DNA of 64,000 nucleotides from GWE2-51-13 sp942492825 (GTDB lineage Bacteria; Bacillota_I; Bacilli_A; Erysipelotrichales; Erysipelotrichaceae): the NCBI GenBank assembly GCA_942492825.1, contig OW818635.1, positions 930,001 to 994,000 on the forward strand, in the 5' to 3' direction. Below, piece after piece: positions 34,224 through 43,289 of the stretch. The translations under genes and the position numbers were made by a program. Position 1 is the first letter of the stretch; each line of letters starts with the position of its first letter. Under the pieces are notes generated by a model. It was not told the origin of the DNA, did no database searches, and saw only the letters and a program-made list of their open reading frames with translations.

Positions 34224-34598
34224 ATGGATAACAACACTTTTTTCACCGCTACCCACGAATGGGTCAAATTCTTGGATGACACGCATGCGGAAATCGGAAT
34301 CACCGATTACGCCCAACACGCCCTCGGCGATATCGTTTTCGTCAATCTGCCGGAGATCGGCGATGCTTTGTCCGCCACCCAACGTTTCGGCGATGTCGAA
34401 TCGGTCAAAGCCGTCAGCGATCTGATTTCCCCGGTCGACGGTGTCGTCAACGCCGTTAACGATGCGTTGAATGATGCGCCGGAAACCTTGAACCTAGATG
34501 CGATGGGGACATGGATCTTGAAGGCCGACAACGTTTCGAAAAACGAGGGTCTGCTCACTTGGGAAGCCTACCAACAATTATTGGCTCAGGGTCACTGA
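34224..34598 (+). CDS. gcvH: glycine cleavage H-protein
   Basis: A 124-residue carrier protein of normal size. Lys62 in DVESVKAVSD is the lipoyl-lysine, within the expected hairpin, and THEWVK and GITDYAQHALGDIVFV are family blocks. It shuttles the aminomethyl group between the P, T and L proteins. AAGGAG precedes the ATG, 14 bases after gcvT. It is the probable target of LplA. Confidence 0.97.
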   Translation: MDNNTFFTATHEWVKFLDDTHAEIGITDYAQHALGDIVFVNLPEIGDALSATQRFGDVESVKAVSDLISPVDGVVNAVNDALNDAPETLNLDAMGTWILKADNVSKNEGLLTWEAYQQLLAQGH

Positions 34599-34599
34599 T

Positions 34600-35913
34600 A
34601 TGACGTCATACGTCGTCAACACGAAAGAACAACGACGGGCGATGTTGGAAGAAGCGGGGCTGGACGAACAATCCTTCTATGCTTCGATTCCTGCATCCGT
34701 GCGTCTTGAAAAACCACTCTCTCTGCCGCAAGGCAAGAGCGAACTCGAAGTGCTGCGTCATCTTCAAAAACTAGCCTCCAAAAACACGGTCTATGACGTT
34801 ATCTTACGCGGTGCCGGGGCGGAACATCATTTCATACCGGCCGTCGTTCGTCAAATCAGCAATCGCGAAGAATTCGTCACGGCCTATACGCCCTATCAAG
34901 CCGAACTGTCGCAAGGGATCTTACAGTCCATTTTCGAATACCAAAGCGCCATCTGCGCTCTGACCGGGATGGATGCCTGCAACGCTTCGGTCTATGACGG
35001 AGCCTCCGCGGTCGCGGAAGCGGTAAATATGACGATCGACAAGAAACGTAGTGTCGTACTGATCTCGGGGTCGATCCATCCGGAAACCTTGGCGACGGTG
35101 AGAACCTATACGCAATGGTTACCCATGTCGATCGAAGTCGTCGGACTGAAAGATGGTAAAGTGGATATTGAAGGATTGAAATCGTTGTTGTCGGACCAAA
35201 GCGCTTGTTTCGTCCTCCAACAACCCAATTATTTCGGAGTTTTGGAAGACGCGGAAGCATTGACGAATCTCGCTCACCAACACGGTGCCAAAGTCGTCGC
35301 CGTATCCAATCCGATGACATTAGGCTATTTGAAATCTCCACGTGAATACGGAGCCGACATCGCCGTCGGTGAAGCGCAACCTTTAGGGATGCCTTTGGCT
35401 TACGGTGGTCCGTACTTGGGTTATATGGCCACCACCACCGAACTTGTACGTCGTCTGCCGGGAAGAATCGTCGGACAAACGTTGGATCTCGATGGGAAAC
35501 GTGCCTACGTATTAACATTGCAAGCGCGCGAACAACACATTCGTCGCGAGAAAGCTTCCAGTTCGATCTGTAGTAACCAAGCGCATTGCGCGCTGACCGC
35601 CGGCATGTATTTAAGCGCGCTGGGTCCGGTCGGATTGAAGGATGTGGCGATTCAAAGCGCATCCAAAGCGCATTATCTATACAACGAACTCTCAAAACTT
35701 GGTTTCACTTTACGTTACCCGACGTCGTTCTTCCATGAATTCGTGACGGAAGGGCCCTTGGACTCCGATACGATCGAATCCCTGCTTTCAAATGAAGGCA
35801 TCCTTTCCGGATTACCTTTGGATGAAAACGGGATGTTGTGGTGCGTTACCGAGACCAGTACGAAGGAAGACTTGGATCGTGTCGTAACGATTCTGAAAGG
35901 AGCGCTGAAATGA
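34600..35913 (+). CDS. gcvPA: glycine dehydrogenase (decarboxylating) subunit 1
   Basis: A 437-residue P1 subunit. It has FIPAVVRQISNREEFVTAYTPYQ, YQSAICALTGMDACNASVYDG, and PYLGYMATT, all typical. Together with P2 it forms the split P-protein found in Bacillota, which decarboxylates glycine using PLP. One base separates it from gcvH. Translation is presumably coupled since no strong Shine-Dalgarno is visible. Confidence 0.96.
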   Translation: MTSYVVNTKEQRRAMLEEAGLDEQSFYASIPASVRLEKPLSLPQGKSELEVLRHLQKLASKNTVYDVILRGAGAEHHFIPAVVRQISNREEFVTAYTPYQAELSQGILQSIFEYQSAICALTGMDACNASVYDGASAVAEAVNMTIDKKRSVVLISGSIHPETLATVRTYTQWLPMSIEVVGLKDGKVDIEGLKSLLSDQSACFVLQQPNYFGVLEDAEALTNLAHQHGAKVVAVSNPMTLGYLKSPREYGADIAVGEAQPLGMPLAYGGPYLGYMATTTELVRRLPGRIVGQTLDLDGKRAYVLTLQAREQHIRREKASSSICSNQAHCALTAGMYLSALGPVGLKDVAIQSASKAHYLYNELSKLGFTLRYPTSFFHEFVTEGPLDSDTIESLLSNEGILSGLPLDENGMLWCVTETSTKEDLDRVVTILKGALK

Positions 35914-37352
35914 GCACCTTGATCTTCGAAAAGAGCCGTACTGGTCGTCGTTGTACCGAGCTTCCGGCGTTGGATGTTTCGGTTTTCGAACTTGATTCCA
36001 GTTTATCCCGCAAAGAAAACGCTCCCTTGGCCGAAGTATCGGAAGTCGATCTGGTCCGTCATTACATGGACCTGTCACGCAAAGCCTTCGGTGTCGATAA
36101 CGGGTTCTATCCCTTAGGTTCGTGTACGATGAAGTATAATCCCAAACTTAACGAAGAAACCGCGTCGTTGGCCGGCTTCACCAAGATTCATCCGTTACAG
36201 CCCCAAAGCACAGTCACTGGAGCGTTGGAAGCGATGGATACCTTATCTTCCGCCTTGTGCGAAGTCACGGGGATGGATGCGTTCACCCTTCAACCTTCGG
36301 CCGGTGCGCATGGGGAATTCACCGGATTATTGTTGATCCATGCCTACCACCAACAACATGGCGATACGAAACGGACGAAAGTTATCGTTCCGGATTCCGC
36401 CCACGGCACCAATCCCGCTTCGGCGGCGATGGCCGGCTATTCGATTCTCAACGTCCCTTCCAACCCGCAAGGCGGGGTGGATGTGGATGCGTTGAAGTCC
36501 GTATTGAGTGATGAAGTCGCCGCGTTGATGTTAACCAATCCGAATACGTTGGGATTGTTTGATCCCAATATCCTGGAAATCAGCCGTTTGGTTCATGAAG
36601 CCGGTGGCTTGGTTTACTATGACGGAGCGAACCTGAATGCGATCATGGGCATTGCCCGCCCCGGAGATATGGGCTTTGATGTCGTTCACTTGAATCTACA
36701 CAAAACCTTTTCCACCCCGCATGGCGGTGGTGGACCGGGTAGCGGACCGGTCGGCGTGAAGAAGGATTTGATTCCCTTCTTGCCGGTTGGATCCTATGAC
36801 CCAAGTACCAAGAAACTAACCGAAGACAATGCGACGTCGATCGGTCGGATGCGTGCTTTCTATGGGAACTTTCTCATCAACATCCGTGCCCTGACATATA
36901 TTCTAAGCCTTGGCGCAGAGGGCCTCAAAGAAGCCAGTGAGAACGCCGTTCTTAACGCCAACTACATGATGGCTAAACTCAGCGATCTCTATCCTGTAGC
37001 CTACGCTGGCGCCTGTATGCATGAATTCGTGGTCAGTTGTCAGAAGTTGAAGGATGAAACCGGAATCACGGCAAAAGATGTGTCGAAAGCCCTGTTGGAT
37101 TACGGAATCCATCCCCCGACCATGTATTTCCCGATGATCGTGCATGAAGCATTGATGATCGAACCGACGGAAACGGAAAGCAAGGAAACGTTGGATCATG
37201 CGATCGACGTCCTTCGCGAAATCCACCGTTTGGCTTACGAGAACCCGCAAGTCCTACGCGACGCCCCTTCGACGATGCCGATCAAACGTGTCGACGATGT
37301 CTTGGCCGCCCGCCATCCGATTCTGAAATATACCCCGGAGGGAGCGCAATAG
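35910..37352 (+). CDS. gcvPB: glycine dehydrogenase (decarboxylating) subunit 2
   Basis: A 480-residue P2 subunit carrying the PLP lysine: Lys265 in HLNLHKTFSTPHGGGG. Other blocks: GFYPLGSCTMKYNPK and DSAHGTNPASAAMAG. The ATG at 35910 overlaps the gcvPA stop as ATGA and has AAAGGAG upstream; the longer in-frame reading overlaps gcvPA. It completes the cleavage system. The terminator begins before the stop codon. Confidence 0.97.
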   Translation: MSTLIFEKSRTGRRCTELPALDVSVFELDSSLSRKENAPLAEVSEVDLVRHYMDLSRKAFGVDNGFYPLGSCTMKYNPKLNEETASLAGFTKIHPLQPQSTVTGALEAMDTLSSALCEVTGMDAFTLQPSAGAHGEFTGLLLIHAYHQQHGDTKRTKVIVPDSAHGTNPASAAMAGYSILNVPSNPQGGVDVDALKSVLSDEVAALMLTNPNTLGLFDPNILEISRLVHEAGGLVYYDGANLNAIMGIARPGDMGFDVVHLNLHKTFSTPHGGGGPGSGPVGVKKDLIPFLPVGSYDPSTKKLTEDNATSIGRMRAFYGNFLINIRALTYILSLGAEGLKEASENAVLNANYMMAKLSDLYPVAYAGACMHEFVVSCQKLKDETGITAKDVSKALLDYGIHPPTMYFPMIVHEALMIEPTETESKETLDHAIDVLREIHRLAYENPQVLRDAPSTMPIKRVDDVLAARHPILKYTPEGAQ

Positions 37353-37369
37353 CGCTCTCTTTACTTTTA
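37339..37369 (+). terminator. terminator of the gcv operon
   Basis: AGGGAGCGC and GCGCTCTCT pair (one G-T pair) around a 4-base loop, then TTTACTTTT. The gcvPB stop codon lies in the loop region. Confidence 0.82.
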
Positions 37370-37409
37370 TTCCGAATTGTACTACGATTGACCCATTAAG
37401 AGGTAACCT

Positions 37410-37799
37410 ATGAAACATCAAAAACACGAATCTTCATTAGGGCTTGACGCCAATATCGCCACATTGATCGTATGGTTTGGGGGTACGATCGTCAGTTGGA
37501 TCAACTCCATCGCTTTTCTCGCATTTGCGGTTCCGTTTATCATCTTCTTTCTCGAAAAGAAAAGTCCGCTCGTAAAGCAACACGCCCTTCAAGCGATCGC
37601 GCTTTTCATCGCTTCTTCGATCGCTTCCCTCGTTTTCTTACTCAATCCTCTACTCTGGCTATTCTTCTGGATCATTCCCTTGGTGAACTTCATCTTCTCC
37701 ATTCTCGCAGCCATCAAAGGTTACAACTACGAGGAGTACGAACTTCCCTTAATTCAACCTTTAGTCACTTGGCTTAAGAAAATATTTAACCTAAATTAG
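37410..37799 (+). CDS. DUF4870-like small membrane protein
   Basis: A 129-residue protein with about four membrane segments. GLDANIATLIVWFGG at the N-terminus and FFLEKKSPLVKQHALQAI in the middle are the hallmark pattern of DUF4870/Tic20-like proteins: a short cytoplasmic helix with a charged loop and a QHA motif. The biological role is unknown. AGAGGT precedes the ATG. It is a single gene closed by a strong terminator. Confidence 0.8.
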   Translation: MKHQKHESSLGLDANIATLIVWFGGTIVSWINSIAFLAFAVPFIIFFLEKKSPLVKQHALQAIALFIASSIASLVFLLNPLLWLFFWIIPLVNFIFSILAAIKGYNYEEYELPLIQPLVTWLKKIFNLN

Positions 37800-37822
37800 T
37801 TCATATTCATCCAGTAAACAGT

Positions 37823-37849
37823 AAGGCTCGCCGATCGGCGAGCCTTTTT
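37823..37849 (+). terminator. terminator of the DUF4870-like gene
   Basis: Perfect 11-bp stem AAGGCTCGCCG/CGGCGAGCCTT with a 2-base loop, followed by TTT. It lies between convergent genes; the minus strand continues TTACTGTTTACTGG, less suitable as a terminator tail. Confidence 0.88.
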
Positions 37850-37871
37850 GTAAGTCATCGAAACATTTATA

Positions 37872-39872
37872 TTACTCTTTTTCATTCACCCAAATCGACG
37901 TATTGATTCGGTCGCGATAACGGAAGTAATCGGTCTGAAAGATCAATTGAGAAAGTTTGACAAGGTGTTGCTGGCGATTGATGACCTCCGTGATCGATTC
38001 ATCCGAAATCATCGTATTCGGGTTGTTCGGAATGAACTCCGACGTCCCGCTATAGAAGTATCCTTCATCGGAAATCCAATCCCCATTCTGAAAGAAGACG
38101 TTATGGTTGGTGGTGTCATCAAACATATCGATCCCCAGATACATTCGCGGATCATAATTCAGATTAAACAAATTCGCCAAGGTCGGTGTCAAATCGATCG
38201 TACTTCCCAAGTTTGTAAAGGTTTGCGCTTGTTGGTCGGCCGAGTAGATGATCAAGGGTGACTTGAAGATATCGCTTCCTTCATCACGCTGCGTAAAGTC
38301 CGAGTGTTCGATCAAGAGTTCGTTGGTTAATGTGGGTGGTTTGTGGTCCGCAAATAGAACCATCACCGTATCTTCCCATTGCCCACTCTTTTTCAAGTCC
38401 GCGATCAACTTTCCGATCGCTTTGTCCGTTTCCATCGCCTTGGCCAAGTACACTTGATATTCTTCATCATATCCCGGATATTTCGATCGTACGACTTCAA
38501 GGTTTCTTGAAACATACCCTTCAGTTTCGTCATACGGCACATGCATGCTTACACTGATCAAAAAGGTAAAGAATGGATCTTTATCCACAAACTTCCCAAT
38601 CCCCTTCTCAATCAATTCTACGTCGCTTGGCCAACCTTCTTCATAATCGATTCCCAAGTCATCCGCATCCCAATACTCTGAAGATCCTAGGTTCTGATGC
38701 ATCGTACTCCGTTCGTAGTATTTGTCCCAATAGTCATGGTACGACGAAGTGTAATAATTTCGATCATTAAACAGTTCAAACAACGATTGTCTAAACCGAT
38801 TCCCACTAAACTCCTCGTAGCTACATTTCGACGGTGTCGGATAGATGGAAACAAAAGCCATCAGTTCACTATCTCCGGTACTGCAGGTCGATTTCGGGGT
38901 AAAGTAATTCTCAAACAACCATCCCTCGTTCGCCAGTTTATATAAGTTAGGGGTCAAAATCGGATCGATACTCGCATAATCAAAAGACTCCACAAGCATC
39001 ATTACCAAGTTCTTTCCCTCGAAGATTCCGGTATATTCGTTTTCGGGCGAGATATAACGTTCCATGAGTTTCTCATCGATGATACTCAGATCTTGATTTG
39101 TTTCCCCATTTTTTAACGAAACCCAATTCTTATCCTCGAAGATCCGCTTCCGAAGAACATCCGTGTTCGATTGGTAAAGTGGACGATAGGAGTACTCTTC
39201 GATATTGATGGTTTTCGATTCTTTGTTTAGGATGACATACTGGAAATCGCGTAGAAAGTAACGAATCAAACCAAACTCACGAATCGATTTCTCAGCGTAG
39301 ATCGGCTCTTCGTATAAGTTTGCGATGGATACATACGAACTTTCGTTGTTTCCGATATGCAATGATAAAATCGAAACGAAATGTGTCAAGACCATAATCA
39401 TGACGATCAATCCCAAGATCTTCCTTGAGAACTCGACTTTCTTTTTCACCAAGAAGTTCCGACATAGACCGATATAGATAAGTAAAGGTAATAATAGAAA
39501 CAAATATTCCCATTTAAAGAGCTCAAAGAAATCCATCGTAAATTCATGGACTTTCCCATACATCGAAAGAAAGATACTGAAACTATAAAACACGCCAAGG
39601 TAATGGTAGAGACCAACCTGGCTGATTGCGTATATCGTTACAAGAAACAAAACGATTCCGATAAACCACAATCCTTTTTTCGCCGGCATCAAATAAGCGA
39701 TTGAAGATAGAAAAAGCGAAGTGACGAGGGTGAAGAGTAAGATATGTAGGAAACTACGCATTGAAAAACTGTGCATACAAAGAAGTTGAAATATTGATTC
39801 CAATACAAAAACCAGGAAAAATGTAATGACTACCAAGTTAAATATGTTTAGTCTATCGGTCTTGTTGTTCAT
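37872..39872 (-). CDS. LtaS-like membrane sulfatase (lipoteichoic acid synthase family)
   Basis: A 666-residue protein with five membrane segments in the first 170 residues and an extracellular alkaline-phosphatase-fold domain. The nucleophile is Thr332 in CSTGDSE, which matches the TSDSE motif of LtaS; Glu295 in MLVESFDYA, His in SMHVPYDE, and ADHKPPT are metal and substrate positions. These enzymes move glycerol-phosphate from phosphatidylglycerol to a growing polymer or to glycans. Length is near LtaS (about 650). GGGG lies before the ATG and a TATAAT at 39891-39896 (minus) upstream. The intergenic 39873-40109 otherwise holds only AT-rich sequence. Confidence 0.85.
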   Translation of the reverse strand: MNNKTDRLNIFNLVVITFFLVFVLESIFQLLCMHSFSMRSFLHILLFTLVTSLFLSSIAYLMPAKKGLWFIGIVLFLVTIYAISQVGLYHYLGVFYSFSIFLSMYGKVHEFTMDFFELFKWEYLFLLLPLLIYIGLCRNFLVKKKVEFSRKILGLIVMIMVLTHFVSILSLHIGNNESSYVSIANLYEEPIYAEKSIREFGLIRYFLRDFQYVILNKESKTINIEEYSYRPLYQSNTDVLRKRIFEDKNWVSLKNGETNQDLSIIDEKLMERYISPENEYTGIFEGKNLVMMLVESFDYASIDPILTPNLYKLANEGWLFENYFTPKSTCSTGDSELMAFVSIYPTPSKCSYEEFSGNRFRQSLFELFNDRNYYTSSYHDYWDKYYERSTMHQNLGSSEYWDADDLGIDYEEGWPSDVELIEKGIGKFVDKDPFFTFLISVSMHVPYDETEGYVSRNLEVVRSKYPGYDEEYQVYLAKAMETDKAIGKLIADLKKSGQWEDTVMVLFADHKPPTLTNELLIEHSDFTQRDEGSDIFKSPLIIYSADQQAQTFTNLGSTIDLTPTLANLFNLNYDPRMYLGIDMFDDTTNHNVFFQNGDWISDEGYFYSGTSEFIPNNPNTMISDESITEVINRQQHLVKLSQLIFQTDYFRYRDRINTSIWVNEKE

Positions 39873-40109
39873 GATCTACTTACCCCGTATATTATAATAA
39901 TCCAAAGTACATCAAAACATCCAACATTTTCTCTACTTCAAGCAAAATAGATTTTACGAAATGGAATACTCGAGAAGTGATTACTTATATATCTACGTTT
40001 GAAATAAACGATAAACTTACCAAATACACTCAATTACTCAAGTTACCTATCAATAATTTCTTGAGGTTATAGATCTGGTTTTTCTTGTATAATGGAAGAG
40101 GGTCAAAAA

Positions 40110-41381
40110 ATGAGTCGGACAAATGTCAATGAAAAAGTAATTCTATTCTGCCTTGTGATACTCCCTTTGATTTTTCTACCGAATCAAGGGGTTTTTGATT
40201 ACTACTATTTTCCAAGACATTTTTTGTTGCTTATTTGCAGCGTTATTTTGATCATAAACGCCGCTTTGCATTGGAAAGAGCTAAAAGAAGAGTTTGTTCT
40301 TGATAAAATCTCGATTGCTTTATTAATCTTTTTTGGAATCAGTGCAATCTCGATTTTCTTTGCAGACAATCCATATTTGGCATTTCAAGGTAATGATATA
40401 AAGTATGATGGTTTTATTACTTTGTTCTTTTATGTTTTACTTTTCTTCACTGCACGGACCTGTAAAAATATCGGTAATAAGGCATTCTATGCAATGTTAG
40501 TGAGTGCGTCGATAATTGCAATTTATGGAATTTCTCAATACTTTGGTTATGATCTTTTTCTTTTAGAGGTCGACCGAAAACCAAATATCCCTTATACAAC
40601 CATTGGAAATCAAAACTTTGTGGGTACTTATTTAGTATTAATGCTTCCGTTTTCTGTACATTTTTGGTTGATAGAAAAGAAGAAACTCGCACTTGCTTCA
40701 TATGTGTTACTTTTCTTCTGTCTTCTTACTACGATGTCAAGAGGACCATGGCTTGGGTTTTTATTTAGCATAGGTATTTATCTTTCAATTCAGTTATTTG
40801 GAAAGAGACTTTATCTTAGACAACTAATGAAGTTTCTATTAGTAACTGTAAGCATAATTACGATTTTTGCATTAATTTCGGAGAAATCTGTGATTGCGAG
40901 ATTTTTACTCATTTTTTTCGATATTGAGCTAATTATTAAAGATCCTGGTAGCAATAGTGCAGGAACGTTCCGGTGGTTCTTATGGAGAAAAGTAATTGAG
41001 CTAATTAAAGAAAGACCATTGTTTGGCTTCGGTTTTGCGAATCTTGGTTTCGCATTCGAAGAGAGATTTGGTTTGGAAATTGTTGAAGTTTTCAGAAGAA
41101 AAGTGTTTATCGATGAAGCACATAATGAGTTACTTGATATTGCGGTGTCATCGGGAATTCCATCCCTTTTTGCCTATCTTACATTTCTTTGGTTCTCCTT
41201 TTCCGACTTCATAAAAGCCTATTTGCATAGATTGAATTACAACTTAGCAATTATGACAGCACTTTTCGGTTACTTAATTCAATCGTTTTTTAACATTAAT
41301 ATAGTTTCAGTCGCCTATATCTTTTGGATTCTACTGGGCATTTCAGCCGGCATGTCCTCGTACAAACACCATAAGGAATAA
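40110..41381 (+). CDS. O-antigen ligase/polymerase-like (Wzy_C) membrane protein
   Basis: A 423-residue polytopic membrane protein, about 11-12 segments. The motif FRWFLWRKVIELIKERPLFG, then GFANLG and a His in IDEAHNELLDIAVSSGIPSL, is the Wzy_C/O-antigen ligase signature, with the catalytic-type Arg and His in an extracellular loop. The substrate could be a surface polysaccharide or glycoprotein glycan. The ATG at 40110 has GAGGG 7 bases upstream; an earlier ATG (40092) sits inside a TATAAT. The gene is clearly richer in A and T than its neighbours, which suggests transfer, and it lies next to an IS. Confidence 0.82.
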   Translation: MSRTNVNEKVILFCLVILPLIFLPNQGVFDYYYFPRHFLLLICSVILIINAALHWKELKEEFVLDKISIALLIFFGISAISIFFADNPYLAFQGNDIKYDGFITLFFYVLLFFTARTCKNIGNKAFYAMLVSASIIAIYGISQYFGYDLFLLEVDRKPNIPYTTIGNQNFVGTYLVLMLPFSVHFWLIEKKKLALASYVLLFFCLLTTMSRGPWLGFLFSIGIYLSIQLFGKRLYLRQLMKFLLVTVSIITIFALISEKSVIARFLLIFFDIELIIKDPGSNSAGTFRWFLWRKVIELIKERPLFGFGFANLGFAFEERFGLEIVEVFRRKVFIDEAHNELLDIAVSSGIPSLFAYLTFLWFSFSDFIKAYLHRLNYNLAIMTALFGYLIQSFFNINIVSVAYIFWILLGISAGMSSYKHHKE

Positions 41382-41460
41382 CTAACAGGACTCTAGAATT
41401 CGATCTTGAGGTGAATTCATATTTTGAATTGAACGAGCCTGCACATCTTGCGCAACAGCA

Positions 41461-41491
41461 AAAAAAAGGAATTCTCATATGTGAGAATTCC
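41461..41491 (-). terminator. stem-loop terminator split from its operon by the IS
   Basis: A perfect 10-bp stem GGAATTCTCA (41468-41477) and TGAGAATTCC (41482-41491) with a 4-base loop. On the minus strand seven T follow (41467-41461). The right arm contains the IS target site. Joining 41491 to 42888 places it 28 bases after the pilin stop codon, so this was probably the terminator of the pilB-pilT-pilin genes before the insertion. Confidence 0.78.
41484..41491. repeat. left target-site duplication of the IS
   Basis: AGAATTCC, identical to 42880-42887. Eight bases is the duplication length usual for ISL3 elements. Confidence 0.92.
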
Positions 41492-42879
41492 GGTTCTAGA
41501 ATAAATGTTGGGGTGAGGTCCAGAAAGAAAAATAAAAGGACATAAGAAGTCGTTTCCGATAAAATGTAGTTATCACACAACATGGAAAGGAAACGTTCTT
41601 ATGTCTATGACCGATAATATCATAAAACTCTTTGAACTGGAAGATATTCGAATCCTTGATTTTACAAGTACCGACGAAGCGAATTACATTCAAATCGAAG
41701 TACCTCTTAAGCCGCATCATTGTCCCTGCTGCCATACCTCGACTCAGTATGTGCACGATTACCGAGAGCAGCGTATTTTAGATCGTCCCCTCTACTCAAA
41801 GTCAACGTATCTCCTCTATCGTAAACGGCGATATCGGTGTCCCACATGCGGAAAGCGATTCTTTGAGCAGAACACTTTTCTTCCCCGTTATGCGCAAACC
41901 ACCAATCGACTCTTCTTTAAGCTTTTTGAGGATCTTCATTCAGTTGCCTCTCAAAAAACCATCGCCACATCTTTCGCGGTTTCTACGATGCGAATCCGCA
42001 GAGTATTGGACAGTGTGGTTCCCGCACTCCCGAATCTCCCGGAAGTTCTGGGGGTGGACGAGTTCAAGGGAAACACCAATCGAACCAAGTATCACTGTAT
42101 CCTGACCGATTTACGCACCTCAAAACCCATTGATATCCTTCCAAACCGCACGCAAGCCACATTACGGCATCATTTTCGTAAATATCAGAACACCGGACAA
42201 CTCGAAAAGGTTAAGTTTATCGTTATCGATATGTGGAAGACCTACTTCACTGTATTACGTGAGATTTTCCCGAAAGCGGTGATTCTCATCGATCGATTCC
42301 ACTTCGTACGTCAAGCCATGTGGAGCCTGGAAAACATCCGGAAGCGGGTTCAAAAAGGTCTTCCCAAAACCCTTCGAATCTATTTTAAGAGGAGTCGTTC
42401 GATTCTCTTAAAACGGGCGGATCGCCTCCTCGTCAATGCGCATGTCAACGAAGTACGACAGCGGGATCTCATGCTCAGTTACTTCCCTGATTTACACTTT
42501 GCCTATACATTGAAAGAAGAACTCCTTGAGATGGTTAAAACGATTCGTGATGAAAAAACCGCACGGGAACGTTTGGAAGCTTGGATTCGCAAAGCCGAGG
42601 ATTCCCAAATCCCAGAACTTAAAAGCGCAGCCGGTGCGTACAAAAACTGGAAGAAACCCATTCTCAATGCCTTCGCATACCCCTATTCAAACGGGATTAC
42701 CGAAGGGTGTAACAATAAAATCAAGGTCATCAAACGAAACGCATTCGGCCTTCGAAACTTCGATCGGTTCAGAACTCGTATTCTACTTTCGTTCTAAAAA
42801 AAGGAATCCCCATTTCTGAGAATCCCTCTTCTGTTTCTTCGACATTTTATCGGGTCACCCCAACACTTGACGTAGAACC
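41492..42879. mobile_element. complete ISL3-family insertion sequence (1388 bp)
   Basis: Bounded by imperfect inverted repeats: left GGTTCTA at 41492 with TGTTGGGGTGA at 41506-41516, and the same two blocks in reverse complement ending at 42879. Four bases between the blocks and one other position differ. Inside each end a further shared block CCGATAAAATGT occurs in opposite orientation (near 41555 and near 42842). Perfect 8-bp duplications flank it. One intact transposase gene fills it. Intact ends, an intact gene and an unaltered duplication point to a recent, possibly active, insertion. Confidence 0.93.
41601..42797 (+). CDS. ISL3-family transposase
   Basis: A 398-residue DDE transposase, close to the usual ISL3 length. 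N-terminal zinc ribbon with Cys41, Cys44, Cys80 and Cys83 (CPCC and CPTC), then a helix-turn-helix region around 118-137 (ATSFAVSTMRIRRVL), then the catalytic triad: Asp153 in LGVDEFKG, Asp210 in FIVIDMWK, and Glu368 in GITEGCNNKIK. No frameshift or stop. AAGGAAACG-type purine-rich sequence precedes the ATG. It faces away from the pilus genes. Confidence 0.95.
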   Translation: MSMTDNIIKLFELEDIRILDFTSTDEANYIQIEVPLKPHHCPCCHTSTQYVHDYREQRILDRPLYSKSTYLLYRKRRYRCPTCGKRFFEQNTFLPRYAQTTNRLFFKLFEDLHSVASQKTIATSFAVSTMRIRRVLDSVVPALPNLPEVLGVDEFKGNTNRTKYHCILTDLRTSKPIDILPNRTQATLRHHFRKYQNTGQLEKVKFIVIDMWKTYFTVLREIFPKAVILIDRFHFVRQAMWSLENIRKRVQKGLPKTLRIYFKRSRSILLKRADRLLVNAHVNEVRQRDLMLSYFPDLHFAYTLKEELLEMVKTIRDEKTARERLEAWIRKAEDSQIPELKSAAGAYKNWKKPILNAFAYPYSNGITEGCNNKIKVIKRNAFGLRNFDRFRTRILLSF

Positions 42880-42887
42880 AGAATTCC
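42880..42887. repeat. right target-site duplication of the IS
   Basis: AGAATTCC, directly after the right inverted repeat and identical to 41484-41491. Confidence 0.92.
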
Positions 42888-42915
42888 TAAAGAATCAATT
42901 CAAGTATTTTGAAAT

Positions 42916-43251
42916 TTAGTTCGTAGGAACTGCGAAGTTATTTGCGATCGAATAAGTACCGCCAGCTGTAAACGCGCATTGAAATGCAGTTACTGCTCCA
43001 GAAGTGACAGATCCCGTAACGACAGCACCGTCTAAGTCAGGTAAAGCAACTGTAGTGCCAGCAGGCGCAACAGCTACATCAAGTGCATATTTCGTATACA
43101 ACGAACGGCAGTTTGCAGCATTCTTGGTATCCGTAGCCTTCTTAATATAATTCGTTAAAGCAGGAATCAAAATGGCAGCTAAGATGGCAAGAATGGCGAT
43201 GACGACGATCAATTCAATAAGTGTAAACCCTTTTTTGTTAAGCTTTTTCAT
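42916..43251 (-). CDS. type IV major pilin-like prepilin
   Basis: A 111-residue prepilin. The leader MKKLNKKG is cut before Phe9, and FTLIELIVVIAILAILAAIL is the classic N-terminal helix with Glu at mature position 5. The C-terminal domain is small (about 75 residues) with two Cys (NCRSLY and FQCAFT) that could form a disulfide. Its size fits Gram-positive pilins and pseudopilins. The ATG at 43251 has AGGAGGG about 12 bases upstream. It follows pilT and was last before the lost terminator. Its simplicity and position suggest it is the major subunit; that is inference. Confidence 0.9.
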   Translation of the reverse strand: MKKLNKKGFTLIELIVVIAILAILAAILIPALTNYIKKATDTKNAANCRSLYTKYALDVAVAPAGTTVALPDLDGAVVTGSVTSGAVTAFQCAFTAGGTYSIANNFAVPTN

Positions 43252-43289
43252 GTGTAAAGTTTCCCTCCTTTTGTAGTAATTCTCACACA

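Noticed and set aside
40092..40109. Upstream ATG for the Wzy_C-like gene.
   Set aside because: It lies inside TATAAT, and the following GAGGG serves the ATG at 40110.
42798..42840. Terminator for the transposase just after its stop codon.
   Set aside because: The GGAATCCC and GAATCCC words are direct, not inverted, repeats and do not pair.
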